Assembly (NCBI GenBank): GCA_947626175.1
Contig: CANQRE010000017.1
Coordinates: 1-15,469, forward strand
Reading direction: 5' to 3'
DNA length: 15,469 bases
DNA from: an uncultured Clostridia bacterium
GTDB lineage: Bacteria > Bacillota > Clostridia > Christensenellales > UBA1242
Below, piece after piece: positions 5,794-13,415 of this stretch; the first letter of the stretch is position 1; every line of letters starts with the position of its first letter. A program made the position numbers and the translations under genes. The notes below the pieces were generated by a model that made no database searches, had not been told where the DNA came from, and worked only from the letters and a program-made list of their open reading frames with translations.

Positions 5794-6699
5794 ATGGAAA
5801 CAATTTATGCAAAGGATTTGACACCCTGCAAATCACAAAACAACAAAGTGCGCATATTTGGAACTTTGGTTAGTGAGCCAGAGCAATATTTTGACTCTGA
5901 ACTTTTTTATGTCAAACTAAACTGTCCTGTTCAACGATCTTCGACCGTTGAGTCTCCGCCAAACAACATTATTGTTTGCATGAACAAAAAAACAAAGGAA
6001 AAGTATTTTGATTCGCATTTATACAATCCAAATGATCAACTGATAATCCACGGAACAACCAGAAATTTTTTGCGCACAATAGTTAAAGACGATGGTTCAA
6101 AAAAATTGCGTGATGAATTTTTTGTGATGATGGAAAGAGTTCATCGCTATCCTGAAAACGGCCAAATATATTTGAAAAACAACATTGGCATTGCTATTGG
6201 AAAAATATCTCGCTACTGCACTCGCCTTGTTTCAAACGGCAACTTGTTTGTCGATGTTGTTCTTAAAGTTGACAACAATCCTTATTACAGCATGCTCAAC
6301 CTTTCAACAATTGGAAGACCGCTGCTCAAAATTATGCACACACAAATTGGTGACACGGTTGGCTTTAAATACAACTTAAAAACATTTGAAACAAACTCGG
6401 GTTACAACTTTATGAAGCTTAATACATTTTGCGTGAACTGCAATCAGGAAACATTGTATTCAGATGGATTCCAAGATTTTGATTTTACGCCTGAAAACTT
6501 TGCTGCAGCCACAAATCAATCTGATTTTGATGAAATTGAAAAAAATTTTGAAATAAGAAAAAAATTTGCACAAGAGCACAACATTCCTGAAAACATTTTC
6601 TATCAAATGTATGCAATGCCAAAGCCATATGAGAATGATGAGCCTTACAACAACAGCGAGTCTTGCGAAAACGTGGATGACATTGGACCACACGCCTAA
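5794..6699 (+). CDS. Unknown protein with two predicted OB folds
   Basis: I do not recognise a named family for this 301-residue protein. Residues about 18-95 read like a single-stranded DNA-binding OB fold (VRIFGTLVSEPEQYFD, an alternating strand region with VKLNCPVQR, then IIVCMN and QLIIHGTTRNF). Residues about 125-215 repeat the layout (NNIGIAIGKISRYCTR, LFVDVVLKV, GDTVGFKYNLKTF). The C-terminal 80 residues are acidic, with a short predicted helix and a Tyr/Asn/Glu-rich end, loosely like the acidic tails of SSB proteins. There is no signal peptide. There is no Shine-Dalgarno, and the promoter sits six bases before the ATG. It is a single-gene unit with its own terminator. A role in nucleic-acid binding is inference from the fold pattern only. 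Confidence 0.8.
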   Translation: METIYAKDLTPCKSQNNKVRIFGTLVSEPEQYFDSELFYVKLNCPVQRSSTVESPPNNIIVCMNKKTKEKYFDSHLYNPNDQLIIHGTTRNFLRTIVKDDGSKKLRDEFFVMMERVHRYPENGQIYLKNNIGIAIGKISRYCTRLVSNGNLFVDVVLKVDNNPYYSMLNLSTIGRPLLKIMHTQIGDTVGFKYNLKTFETNSGYNFMKLNTFCVNCNQETLYSDGFQDFDFTPENFAAATNQSDFDEIEKNFEIRKKFAQEHNIPENIFYQMYAMPKPYENDEPYNNSESCENVDDIGPHA

Positions 6700-6700
6700 A

Positions 6701-6727
6701 AAACCGAACAAAATGTTCGGTTTTTTT
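6701..6727. terminator. Bidirectional terminator between the OB-fold gene and spoIVA
   Basis: AAACCGAACA and TGTTCGGTTT form a perfect ten-pair stem with a three-base loop. It has T runs on both strands, so it serves the plus-strand gene ending at 6699 and the convergent spoIVA ending at 6727. Confidence 0.9.
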
Positions 6728-8205
6728 CATAGCAATATACAAATGATTCCGCCCTTGCCTTCATTAACAATTCGGCCAAGTGTTTTTCGCATTTTCTTTT
6801 GAACATCCTGTGGCATCATCACAATCTTTGAATTTATGTTGTCGCCAATAAGTTCCGACAAGCTTTTGCCAAACATGTTTGTTCCCCAAATTGCGTCAGG
6901 ACTGTCTTGAATTTGGCTGACCAGCTCATCCGCAAGTTCTTTTGATTGCTGCTCGCTGCCAACAAGCGGCGTGACTTCGGTGTTTACGTCAACTTTCAAA
7001 ATGTGCAAACTTGGAGCAGTGGCTTTTATGCGAACTCCAAATTTTGACCCTTGTCTGATAACTTCAGGCTCTTCAAGTTCAAAGTCTTCTTGACGCGGAG
7101 CAACAATGCCATATCCCGTTTCATTTACTTGATCCAAAGCCGATTTGATTTTGTCATATTCCTGTTTTGCAACAGCAAGTTCTTTGACAAATTTCAAAAG
7201 CTCATAATCATCATTGATCTGATGGCCACACTGCTTTGAAAGAATTTTGTAAAACAAGCCTTCCTTTGGAATTATGTCAAAATTCACAGTTCCATCACCC
7301 ATTGAAATGTTTGAAAAAGTGATAGGCTCAAAGTTTTCACTCTCAGTGAAGATGAGCTTGTTTTTGTCAACATCTGAAAGTTTGTTCATCCCTTGCGCAA
7401 AAGCCATAACTGACGATGAAATTTCTTGAATGATTTCGTCTTCATAATCAAGTGCTTGAAGAAAACGTGGAAGGTGAACTTTGATTGACGAAACAGGAAA
7501 TTCATATAAAAGTTTTTCAAAAACTTTGTCAATGTCGCTTTCCTTTAGTTCAAGTGCGTTTATAGCAAGCACTGGTGTTTGATATTTTGCTTCCAGCGAA
7601 GAGGCAAGTTTTTTGCTTTCCGCAGACGAAGGATTTTTGCAATTTAGGGCAATCACAAACGGCTTGCCACTTTCCTTCATTTCACTAACAACCCTTTCTT
7701 CAGCTTCGACATAATTTATGCGCTCAATGTCAGTCACACTTCCATCAGTTGTCACAACAATGCCAACTGTTGAATGCTCCTTCATCACTTTTTGAGTGCC
7801 AAGCTCTGCCGCTTGCTCAAAAGGCATTTCTTCATCTGACCAAGGCGTTTTGACCTTTCGTGGCGAATTGTTTTCCTCATGTCCCATTGCTCCAGCAACC
7901 AGATAGCCAACGCAATCAATAAGCCTTACTTTGAGTTCCACATTGTCTGCAACCGAAATTTTGACAGCTTCGTTTGGCACAAACTTTGGCTGAGTTGTCA
8001 TGATTGTTTTTCCGTCAGCAGACTGTGGAAGCTCATCAATTGCCCTTTCTTTTGGATATTTCCCCGAAATGTTTGGAAGCACAAGTTTTTTCATAAACTC
8101 AGTGATAAAAGTGGATTTTCCAACTCTAACGGGGCCAACAACGCCAACATAAATCTCGCCATTTGTGCGAGTTTTTATGTCATCGTAAATTTCGAATTTT
8201 TCCAT
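6727..8205 (-). CDS. spoIVA: Stage IV sporulation protein A (coat morphogenetic ATPase)
   Basis: At 492 residues this has the family's usual length. The N-terminal TRAFAC-like ATPase domain shows Walker A GPVRVGKS (24-31, Lys30), the sensor threonines T70/T71 and Walker B Asp97 in RLIDCVG. The protein ends in GGIICILL, the family's conserved C-terminus. SpoIVA polymerises by ATP hydrolysis into the basement layer of the spore coat on the outer forespore membrane, where SpoVM anchors it. The start is fixed by a GGAGGT SD. A SigE-like promoter lies in the short gap to plsY, so it is probably an independent mother-cell unit. A SpoVM candidate lies 1 kb away. Confidence 0.97.
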   Translation of the reverse strand: MEKFEIYDDIKTRTNGEIYVGVVGPVRVGKSTFITEFMKKLVLPNISGKYPKERAIDELPQSADGKTIMTTQPKFVPNEAVKISVADNVELKVRLIDCVGYLVAGAMGHEENNSPRKVKTPWSDEEMPFEQAAELGTQKVMKEHSTVGIVVTTDGSVTDIERINYVEAEERVVSEMKESGKPFVIALNCKNPSSAESKKLASSLEAKYQTPVLAINALELKESDIDKVFEKLLYEFPVSSIKVHLPRFLQALDYEDEIIQEISSSVMAFAQGMNKLSDVDKNKLIFTESENFEPITFSNISMGDGTVNFDIIPKEGLFYKILSKQCGHQINDDYELLKFVKELAVAKQEYDKIKSALDQVNETGYGIVAPRQEDFELEEPEVIRQGSKFGVRIKATAPSLHILKVDVNTEVTPLVGSEQQSKELADELVSQIQDSPDAIWGTNMFGKSLSELIGDNINSKIVMMPQDVQKKMRKTLGRIVNEGKGGIICILL

Positions 8206-8227
8206 AAATGACCTCCATAGTTAAGAT

Positions 8228-8256
8228 AAAATATGCTGCTGGTCAGGTCATTATTC
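8228..8256 (-). promoter_or_regulatory. Candidate SigE promoter of spoIVA
   Basis: On the minus strand GAATAAT (8256-8250), 14 bases, and CATATTTT (8235-8228). This matches six of seven positions of the SigE -35 KMATATT and five of seven informative positions of the -10 CATACAnT. spoIVA is SigE-controlled in B. subtilis, which fits. Confidence 0.6.
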
Positions 8257-8263
8257 TTCTTTT

Positions 8264-8288
8264 AAAAAAAGAACTGTCTAGTTCTTTT
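8264..8288 (-). terminator. plsY terminator overlapping its stop codon
   Basis: On the minus strand AAAAGAACT, a four-base loop and AGTTCTTTT form a nine-pair stem followed by T. The stem includes the TAG stop codon of plsY (8280-8278). It separates plsY from the spoIVA promoter. Confidence 0.7.
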
Positions 8289-9084
8289 CATCATTGTTTT
8301 GTTTTTCTGTGCTGTCAATATTGTTTTCTTGTTTTTCGCCGTCAACGTGATCGCTCTGAGCGCTTAAGTTTTCATCTTCTATCACAATTTCTTTTTCAGT
8401 TGTTTGGCTTTCAGCTTCCACTTTTTGCTTTTTTGCAAACAATTTTTTAAGTTTTTCCTTAAATCCAGTGTGATTTTCCGTTCCCTTGACAAATCGCGCA
8501 ATGTTTGAGCGGTGCATAAAAATTGCAAGCAAAAAGTTTACAATCAAAATTATCATTGCAACCCACCATAAATATGGCTGCAAAATGCAAAGATAAATTA
8601 TCCACGCCAAGGTGAGAAGAAAAACATAAATAAGCGAAGCCAAAAAGGCATAGTCAACAAAATACAAAAACACGAGATATAAAAATGCAAATATAAGTCC
8701 CAAATACCAAAGCGGACTAAAGCAAAACATGCCAATGATACACATTATGCCCTTCCCGCCCTTAAACTTGAAAACAACTGGAAAATTGTGCCCTAAAATA
8801 ACTGAAAATCCTGCCGTGAAAAAGGCAACTTCAAACAGCCCTTGTGAAGCAAAAATATATCCGCATGAAATTGCTGGAACAGCTGCTTTAAGCCCTTCGC
8901 ACAAAACAGTTGCAATAAAAGGTCCAATGCCATAAACCCTTAAAACATTCATGGCTCCAGGATTGCCACTTCCGCGTTTTGTGATGTCATCATGCTTCCA
9001 AACGCGGGCAATAGCTCTTGCAAAGTTGATGTTGCCCACAAAATAGCAAACAACAATCATCAAACAAAACCAAAGGCCTGTCAT
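8278..9084 (-). CDS. plsY: Acyl-phosphate:glycerol-3-phosphate acyltransferase PlsY, with extended tail
   Basis: PlsY transfers an acyl group from acyl-phosphate to glycerol 3-phosphate, the first membrane step of phospholipid synthesis. The three conserved motifs are present: GSGNPGAMN (38-46), GHNFPVVFKFKGGKG (98-112) and a C-terminal HRSNIARFVKGTENH (191-205), set among several hydrophobic membrane segments. The usual length is about 200 residues. Here a hydrophilic tail of about 60 residues follows, first basic (KEKLKKLFAKKQK) and then acidic and Glu/Asn-rich. The ATG overlaps the der stop codon as ATGA, implying coupling. The FakA product from the gene at 3195-4829 is the type of substrate PlsY uses. 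Confidence 0.95.
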   Translation of the reverse strand: MTGLWFCLMIVVCYFVGNINFARAIARVWKHDDITKRGSGNPGAMNVLRVYGIGPFIATVLCEGLKAAVPAISCGYIFASQGLFEVAFFTAGFSVILGHNFPVVFKFKGGKGIMCIIGMFCFSPLWYLGLIFAFLYLVFLYFVDYAFLASLIYVFLLTLAWIIYLCILQPYLWWVAMIILIVNFLLAIFMHRSNIARFVKGTENHTGFKEKLKKLFAKKQKVEAESQTTEKEIVIEDENLSAQSDHVDGEKQENNIDSTEKQNNDEKN

Positions 9085-10391
9085 TCATCCTCCTTTGATT
9101 TGACAACAAATCTGATTGGCGTGCCAGAAAAATCTGTTTTTTCTCTGAACCTGTTTTCAAGATATCTTAGATATGAAAAGTTTATAAGTTTTGCATCATT
9201 GGTAAAAAGCGTGAATGTTGGCGGAAGAACGGAAACCTGAGTTATATATTTTATTTTTGCTTTTCTTCCATTTTTTGCTGGCGGCTCAAAGTTGACAAGT
9301 GCATCAGCAAGCATTTCATTCAAAATTCCTGTTTTTATTCTTTTTGATCCATTTTCAAAAGCCCTTAAAACATTTGGCATCAAATCGCCAAGCCTTGTTC
9401 CCTTTAACGCTGAAATATACACCGGCAAATAATAATCCATAAACTTAAGGTCTTGGTCAAAACTTTCTTTAAGTTCTTTTCTGTCACCTTCAAACAAATC
9501 CATTTTGTTGACAGCAAGCACGCTTGGCTTGCCAGCCTGATGAACATAGCCCGCAATGCGAACATCTTGCTCAGTGAGTTTGCTTGTTCCATCCACAACA
9601 ATCACCACAACATCCGCCCTTTCAATTGCGCGCATTGTGCGAAGAACAGAATAGCCTTCCACAGACGCTTGTTCAACGCTTCTGTTTCGCCTTAGGCCTG
9701 CGGTGTCAACGAGATAATATGTTTTTTTGTTAAACTTAAATGGCACCATCACGCTGTCACGCGTTGTGCCTTCATGATCGCTTACAACAACTCTTTTTTC
9801 ACCAAGCAAGCGATTTATGATTGAACTTTTGCCAACATTTGGCCTTCCAACAATTGCAATTTTTAAAATGCCTTCATCGTTTTCATCAGCATTTTGAGGC
9901 GGGAAATGTGATTTGATTGCATCAAGAATGTCGCCGATTCCCTTGGATTGTTCACATGACAAAGGCATTGGAGTTCCAAGTCCAAGTGAATAAAATTCAA
10001 ACGTGTCATTGATGTCAAATCTGTCAAGTTTGTTCACGACCAAAACAACAGGCGTTGATTTTTTTCTAATTTTTTTTGCCAACATTTCGTCCGCTTGTGT
10101 CAGGCCTGTTTGGCCATCGGTGAGCATAACAATCACATCGGCCATTTCAAGGGCGATATCAACTTGCTGGGCAATTTCCTTTTGAAATATATCTTCGCTT
10201 TTTGGATCCAATCCGCCAGTGTCAACAAGTGTAAATTCTCTGCCAGCCCACTCTGCGTCAGCATAAATCCTGTCCCGAGTCACACCCGGAACATTGTCCA
10301 CTATGCTTATTCTTTCGCCACATATTTTGTTGAAAAATGTGCTTTTGCCAACATTTGGCCTTCCAACAATGGCGACAATAGGTTTTGCCAT
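9081..10391 (-). CDS. der: Ribosome-assembly GTPase Der (EngA)
   Basis: This 436-residue protein has two tandem GTPase domains: GRPNVGKS at 10-17 with NKLD 120-123, and GRPNVGKS at 182-189 with NKMD 295-298. A KH-like domain follows (about 355-436) ending in GTPIRFVVKSK. Der acts in 50S subunit maturation. The start is placed at 10391 (MAKPIVAIVG), not at the in-frame ATG at 10415, because it matches the family start and because the promoter elements overlap the longer version. There is no SD; the -10 lies six bases upstream, so the mRNA is predicted to be leaderless. plsY follows with a 4-bp overlap. Confidence 0.96.
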   Translation of the reverse strand: MAKPIVAIVGRPNVGKSTFFNKICGERISIVDNVPGVTRDRIYADAEWAGREFTLVDTGGLDPKSEDIFQKEIAQQVDIALEMADVIVMLTDGQTGLTQADEMLAKKIRKKSTPVVLVVNKLDRFDINDTFEFYSLGLGTPMPLSCEQSKGIGDILDAIKSHFPPQNADENDEGILKIAIVGRPNVGKSSIINRLLGEKRVVVSDHEGTTRDSVMVPFKFNKKTYYLVDTAGLRRNRSVEQASVEGYSVLRTMRAIERADVVVIVVDGTSKLTEQDVRIAGYVHQAGKPSVLAVNKMDLFEGDRKELKESFDQDLKFMDYYLPVYISALKGTRLGDLMPNVLRAFENGSKRIKTGILNEMLADALVNFEPPAKNGRKAKIKYITQVSVLPPTFTLFTNDAKLINFSYLRYLENRFREKTDFSGTPIRFVVKSKEDE

Positions 10392-10397
10392 ACAAAT

Positions 10398-10426
10398 ATA
10401 ATAACATAAACGCATTTTAAAATCAA
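10398..10426 (-). promoter_or_regulatory. SigA promoter placed for leaderless der mRNA
   Basis: On the minus strand TTGATT (10426-10421), 17 bases, and TATTAT (10403-10398) are followed by six bases and the der ATG. The spacing is identical to that at 5759-5794. Confidence 0.6.
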
Positions 10427-10445
10427 ATCAAATTATGCTTGTGGC

Positions 10446-12515
10446 TTATTTACATCCTCTGCAATTTCCGCAGCCATTCTTTTTTTTGAAAACCGAAATC
10501 ACCTTGAAAAGTGCAAACACAATTGTGGCAAATGCGGCAATCACGCCGACAGTTGCCCAAAAGCCGAACATTTCAACCCCGCGCATAACGTTAAACACCA
10601 ACAAAGCCATCAAATACGCCACAACAAATTGCACCACGATCCCAACAAAGCACCATTTTTTGCCCACTTCCTTTCTCAAGACCACCGCTGAAGAAAGACA
10701 AGGACAATACAAAAGTGAAAACACCAAAAAACTTAATGCTGAAGCGGGCGAAGGAAAAAACACCATGCTTGACGGATCTTTCAGCGAATTGCCAATGCTT
10801 TGGCTGTCAGAAAGATTGTTAAACATTGCAATTGAAGTCAAAATCACTTCCTTTGCAACAAACCCTGCAATAAGTGCCGAAGCAGCCCCATAACTTCCAA
10901 AGCCAAGTGGCACAAAAATTGGTGCCAAAACCTTTCCAAAGCCTTCAAGCATGCTCATTTTCCCGCTTTCAAGCACAAACGAAAAGTCAAATGAAAAGTT
11001 TGACAGCACCCAAACGATAACGTTCATCGACAAGAGAAGCGACCCAACCCTTATCAAAAACTGCTTAACGTTTTCCCACAAAACTTTTATTGTTCTTTTT
11101 GCCCCAACCATTCTATATGGCGGAAATTCCAGAATAAAGGATTGCTCTTTGCTTTTTAAAACAGTTTTTTCAAGCATTGCACACATAAGAATTGCCGCCG
11201 CAAGACCCAAAAGATATAAGAACATGATCACAAACACATTGTTTGCCCCAAAAAACGCCCCGCCAATGACAACATAAATTGGAAATTTTGCGCTGCAACT
11301 GATGAAAGTTGTTGCCAAGGCAGTTTTTATTTTTGAATTTTTGTCTTCCATGTTCCTTGCAGTCAAAATTGCTGTTGTTGAACATCCAAAGCCCATCAAA
11401 AGCGTGTATATACTTTTCCCTGACAAACCGATTTTCCCAAAAATATCTTCGCTTGCAAACGCTACGCGTGAAAGATAGCCGCTGTCTTCCAAAATTGACA
11501 AAAAACCAAACAAAAGAGCAACTTGCGGCAAAAAAGTAAGCACGCTGCTGACTCCGTCAATTATTGCATCACAAAACAAATGCGTTATCCATGAATTTTG
11601 GCCAAAAACAGAAAAACAAAATTTTTCAATCCAGTTTCCAAATGATATATCAAGCAAAAAATTTAGCCCGTCCGACAGCCATTTGCCCAGCGAAAAAAAT
11701 GTGAGATAAAATATGCCTGCAAGCACAAGCAAAAAAATTGGAAAAGCCAAAAATCGATTTAACAAAATTTTGTCAAGTTTGCTTTTGCCATACACTTTTT
11801 GCGAAGAAGTGAAAAACTTTTTTTGAAGAAAACTGATATAGTTATATCTTGCATTTGCAACAAGTTCAATGGTTGATTTTGGCGGCAATGGCGCGTTCTT
11901 TTGCAAAAAATTTTCGTCATGCTCCAAAACTTTGATCGCCGAAAACACATCTGTTTGATTTGTCAGTTTTTTGGCATATTCAGGAACGGGCGAAGGTGAA
12001 AAAGGCAGCAAAACAAGTTCTTTCAATTTTTCAAGCCCTTGCGTTTTGTTTGCCTCAATTTCAACAACAGGAATTTTTAGTTGCTTTTCAAGGCCTAAAA
12101 AATCAACTTTGTTGATTGGATTTTTGCTTGTTTTGTTGACCGCAAGAATAACATCCGCCCCCATCTCCAAAAGTCCAAGTGTTAAGGCAAGATTTCGTTG
12201 AAGGTTGTTTATGTCACAAATATTTATTATTTTTGTTTTTGGATGAGCGCGAATGTAATCAATCGCCACTTGCTCTTCATAGCTCAAAGCCGAAAGAGAA
12301 TAAATGCCCGGCAAATCAACAAGCCTAATTTTTTGTCCAAAACAGTCAAAGGTTTTGCCCTTTTCTTCAACTGTCACGCCGTGCCAATTGCCCACATGCT
12401 CATTTGCACCTGTGAGCTTGTTAAACAAAGTTGTTTTGCCTGTGTTTGGATTGCCAACAAGCAGAACTTCCTTGTCAAAAAAGGAGCAATTTGAAGAAGA
12501 AATCTTTCTTTTCAT
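10446..12515 (-). CDS. feoB: Ferrous iron transporter FeoB
   Basis: The 689-residue inner-membrane protein takes up Fe(II). An N-terminal G domain (GNPNTGKT 21-28, switch GNWHGVTVE, DLPG 67-70) is followed by a helical regulatory segment and a membrane part with two Gate-type motifs, GFGCSTTAIL and later CPCLSSAVVLRKEVG. The G4 guanine-specificity motif, normally NxxD, reads NKTS (127-130), which is unusual. The C-terminus ends in a Cys-rich KKNGCGNCRGCK, a common feature of clostridial FeoB. The start overlaps the feoA stop codon as ATGA. No terminator is visible before the der promoter. Confidence 0.95.
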   Translation of the reverse strand: MKRKISSSNCSFFDKEVLLVGNPNTGKTTLFNKLTGANEHVGNWHGVTVEEKGKTFDCFGQKIRLVDLPGIYSLSALSYEEQVAIDYIRAHPKTKIINICDINNLQRNLALTLGLLEMGADVILAVNKTSKNPINKVDFLGLEKQLKIPVVEIEANKTQGLEKLKELVLLPFSPSPVPEYAKKLTNQTDVFSAIKVLEHDENFLQKNAPLPPKSTIELVANARYNYISFLQKKFFTSSQKVYGKSKLDKILLNRFLAFPIFLLVLAGIFYLTFFSLGKWLSDGLNFLLDISFGNWIEKFCFSVFGQNSWITHLFCDAIIDGVSSVLTFLPQVALLFGFLSILEDSGYLSRVAFASEDIFGKIGLSGKSIYTLLMGFGCSTTAILTARNMEDKNSKIKTALATTFISCSAKFPIYVVIGGAFFGANNVFVIMFLYLLGLAAAILMCAMLEKTVLKSKEQSFILEFPPYRMVGAKRTIKVLWENVKQFLIRVGSLLLSMNVIVWVLSNFSFDFSFVLESGKMSMLEGFGKVLAPIFVPLGFGSYGAASALIAGFVAKEVILTSIAMFNNLSDSQSIGNSLKDPSSMVFFPSPASALSFLVFSLLYCPCLSSAVVLRKEVGKKWCFVGIVVQFVVAYLMALLVFNVMRGVEMFGFWATVGVIAAFATIVFALFKVISVFKKKNGCGNCRGCK

Positions 12516-12739
12516 TCAACCAGCACTCCTTTTGCAAGCAAAGTTTTAAGTGAAAGCATATAGCCGCGAATTTCAAACAAAATTGCTTTTTTAAGTAGTG
12601 AGCGATGTGTCACCGTGACCTTTTGTCCTTTTGTTAAGCCAAGGTCACAAAGCCTTCGTAAAACCTTAACGGAAAGAAAATCATCAAATCCCACAATCGA
12701 ATATGTTTTTCCAATTTTTGCTTCGGACAAGTTTTGCAT
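12512..12739 (-). CDS. feoA: Ferrous iron transport protein FeoA
   Basis: A 75-residue SH3-like protein of the FeoA family, with GKTYSIVGF, an RRLCDLGLTKGQKVTV middle block and a C-terminal IRGYMLSLKTLLAKGVLV strand region. It is a cytosolic partner of FeoB, with which it is coupled by a 4-bp ATGA overlap. No Shine-Dalgarno is visible; TAAAAT lies five bases before the ATG. It is divergent from nrdR. Confidence 0.92.
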   Translation of the reverse strand: MQNLSEAKIGKTYSIVGFDDFLSVKVLRRLCDLGLTKGQKVTVTHRSLLKKAILFEIRGYMLSLKTLLAKGVLVE

Positions 12740-12744
12740 AAAGT

Positions 12745-12766
12745 ATTTTACTTTGCATCAAGCAAA
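12745..12766 (-). promoter_or_regulatory. feoA -10 region with an adjacent palindrome
   Basis: On the minus strand TAAAAT (12750-12745) serves as a possible -10. The palindrome TTTGC-ATCAA-GCAAA (12752-12766) lies immediately upstream, in the would-be spacer, a usual repressor position. A convincing -35 is lacking. It does not resemble a Fur box, so the regulator is unknown. Confidence 0.4.
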
Positions 12767-12783
12767 AATAAAACAAAAATCGT

Positions 12784-12812
12784 TTGTTTTTTTAAACAAT
12801 ATATGGTAGAAT
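12784..12812 (+). promoter_or_regulatory. SigA promoter of nrdR with extended -10
   Basis: TTGTTT (12784-12789), 17 bases, and TAGAAT (12807-12812), preceded by TGG as an extended -10. An SD (AAAGGAG) follows at about 12818 before the ATG. Confidence 0.65.
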
Positions 12813-12831
12813 TATGTAAAGGAGAAAGAAA

Positions 12832-13275
12832 ATGAAATGTATATATTGTGGATGTGAAGAAAGCAAGGTCCTTGATTCAAGAAGCACTGACGAAACAAAT
12901 TCAATTCGCCGCCGCCGAGAATGTCTTGGATGCGGCAAAAGATTTACAACCTATGAAACAATTGAAATGACTCCTATTCTTGTTATAAAATCAGATGGAA
13001 GCCGCCAAGCGTTTGACATAAACAAAATCAAAAATGGAATTATCAAAGCATGCGAAAAAAGGCCTGTAAGCCTTGAACAAATTGATGCAATTGCCACTGA
13101 AATTGAAAAAACTTTGCAAAACAACTTTTTGCAGGAAGTGCCTTCATCCAAACTTGGTGAAATGGTGATGGAAGCACTCAAGCGACTTGACGATGTTGCA
13201 TATGTTCGCTTTGCATCAGTTTATCGCCAATTTAAGGACATTGAGTCATTCAAAAAACTTTTGCAAGAGTTATAA
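12832..13275 (+). CDS. nrdR: Transcriptional repressor NrdR
   Basis: This 147-residue protein has the N-terminal zinc ribbon with C3, C6, C31 and C34 and the basic RRRREC stretch, followed by an ATP-cone domain (about 46-136) with [10 protein letters not shown]. NrdR senses ATP/dATP and represses ribonucleotide reductase operons by binding paired NrdR boxes. The length is typical. The start is supported by AAAGGAG. It is a single-gene unit with its own promoter and a shared terminator. Confidence 0.96.
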   Translation: MKCIYCGCEESKVLDSRSTDETNSIRRRRECLGCGKRFTTYETIEMTPILVIKSDGSRQAFDINKIKNGIIKACEKRPVSLEQIDAIATEIEKTLQNNFLQEVPSSKLGEMVMEALKRLDDVAYVRFASVYRQFKDIESFKKLLQEL

Positions 13276-13276
13276 A

Positions 13277-13303
13277 AAAAACTGCCAAACGGCAGTTTTT
13301 TTT
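13277..13303. terminator. Bidirectional terminator between nrdR and the 36-residue ORF
   Basis: ACTGCC, loop AAAC, GGCAGT, with A and T runs on either side. It serves nrdR on the plus strand and the unknown pair on the minus strand. Confidence 0.9.
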
Positions 13304-13304
13304 G

Positions 13305-13415
13305 TTAAATGCTTTTTGCTTTACGCTTTTTTTCAATCTCTTTAAAATCATTGTAAGCAATTTCAATTTGGACGTTTGCAAGCTCTGTAAGCTGCTCTTT
13401 GTTTTTTACTTTCAT
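13305..13415 (-). CDS. Small unknown protein, 36 residues
   Basis: The ORF reads MKVKNKEQLTEL, then a basic and acidic helix-prone stretch ending in EIEKKRKAKSI. Its ATG overlaps the stop codon of the upstream gene (13412) as ATGA, and it ends two bases before a terminator, both signs of a real translated gene. It is rich in Lys and Glu, has no membrane segment, and could form one long amphipathic helix. I do not recognise a family. It most likely partners the 314-residue protein. Confidence 0.65.
   Translation of the reverse strand: MKVKNKEQLTELANVQIEIAYNDFKEIEKKRKAKSI

Noticed and set aside
9081..10415. Longer der product with eight extra N-terminal residues
   Set aside because: The extension would be translated from the promoter -10/-35 region and does not match the family start MAKPIVAIVG.
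12752..12766. Fur box at feoA
   Set aside because: The palindrome lacks the GATAAT/ATTATC pattern of Fur sites.
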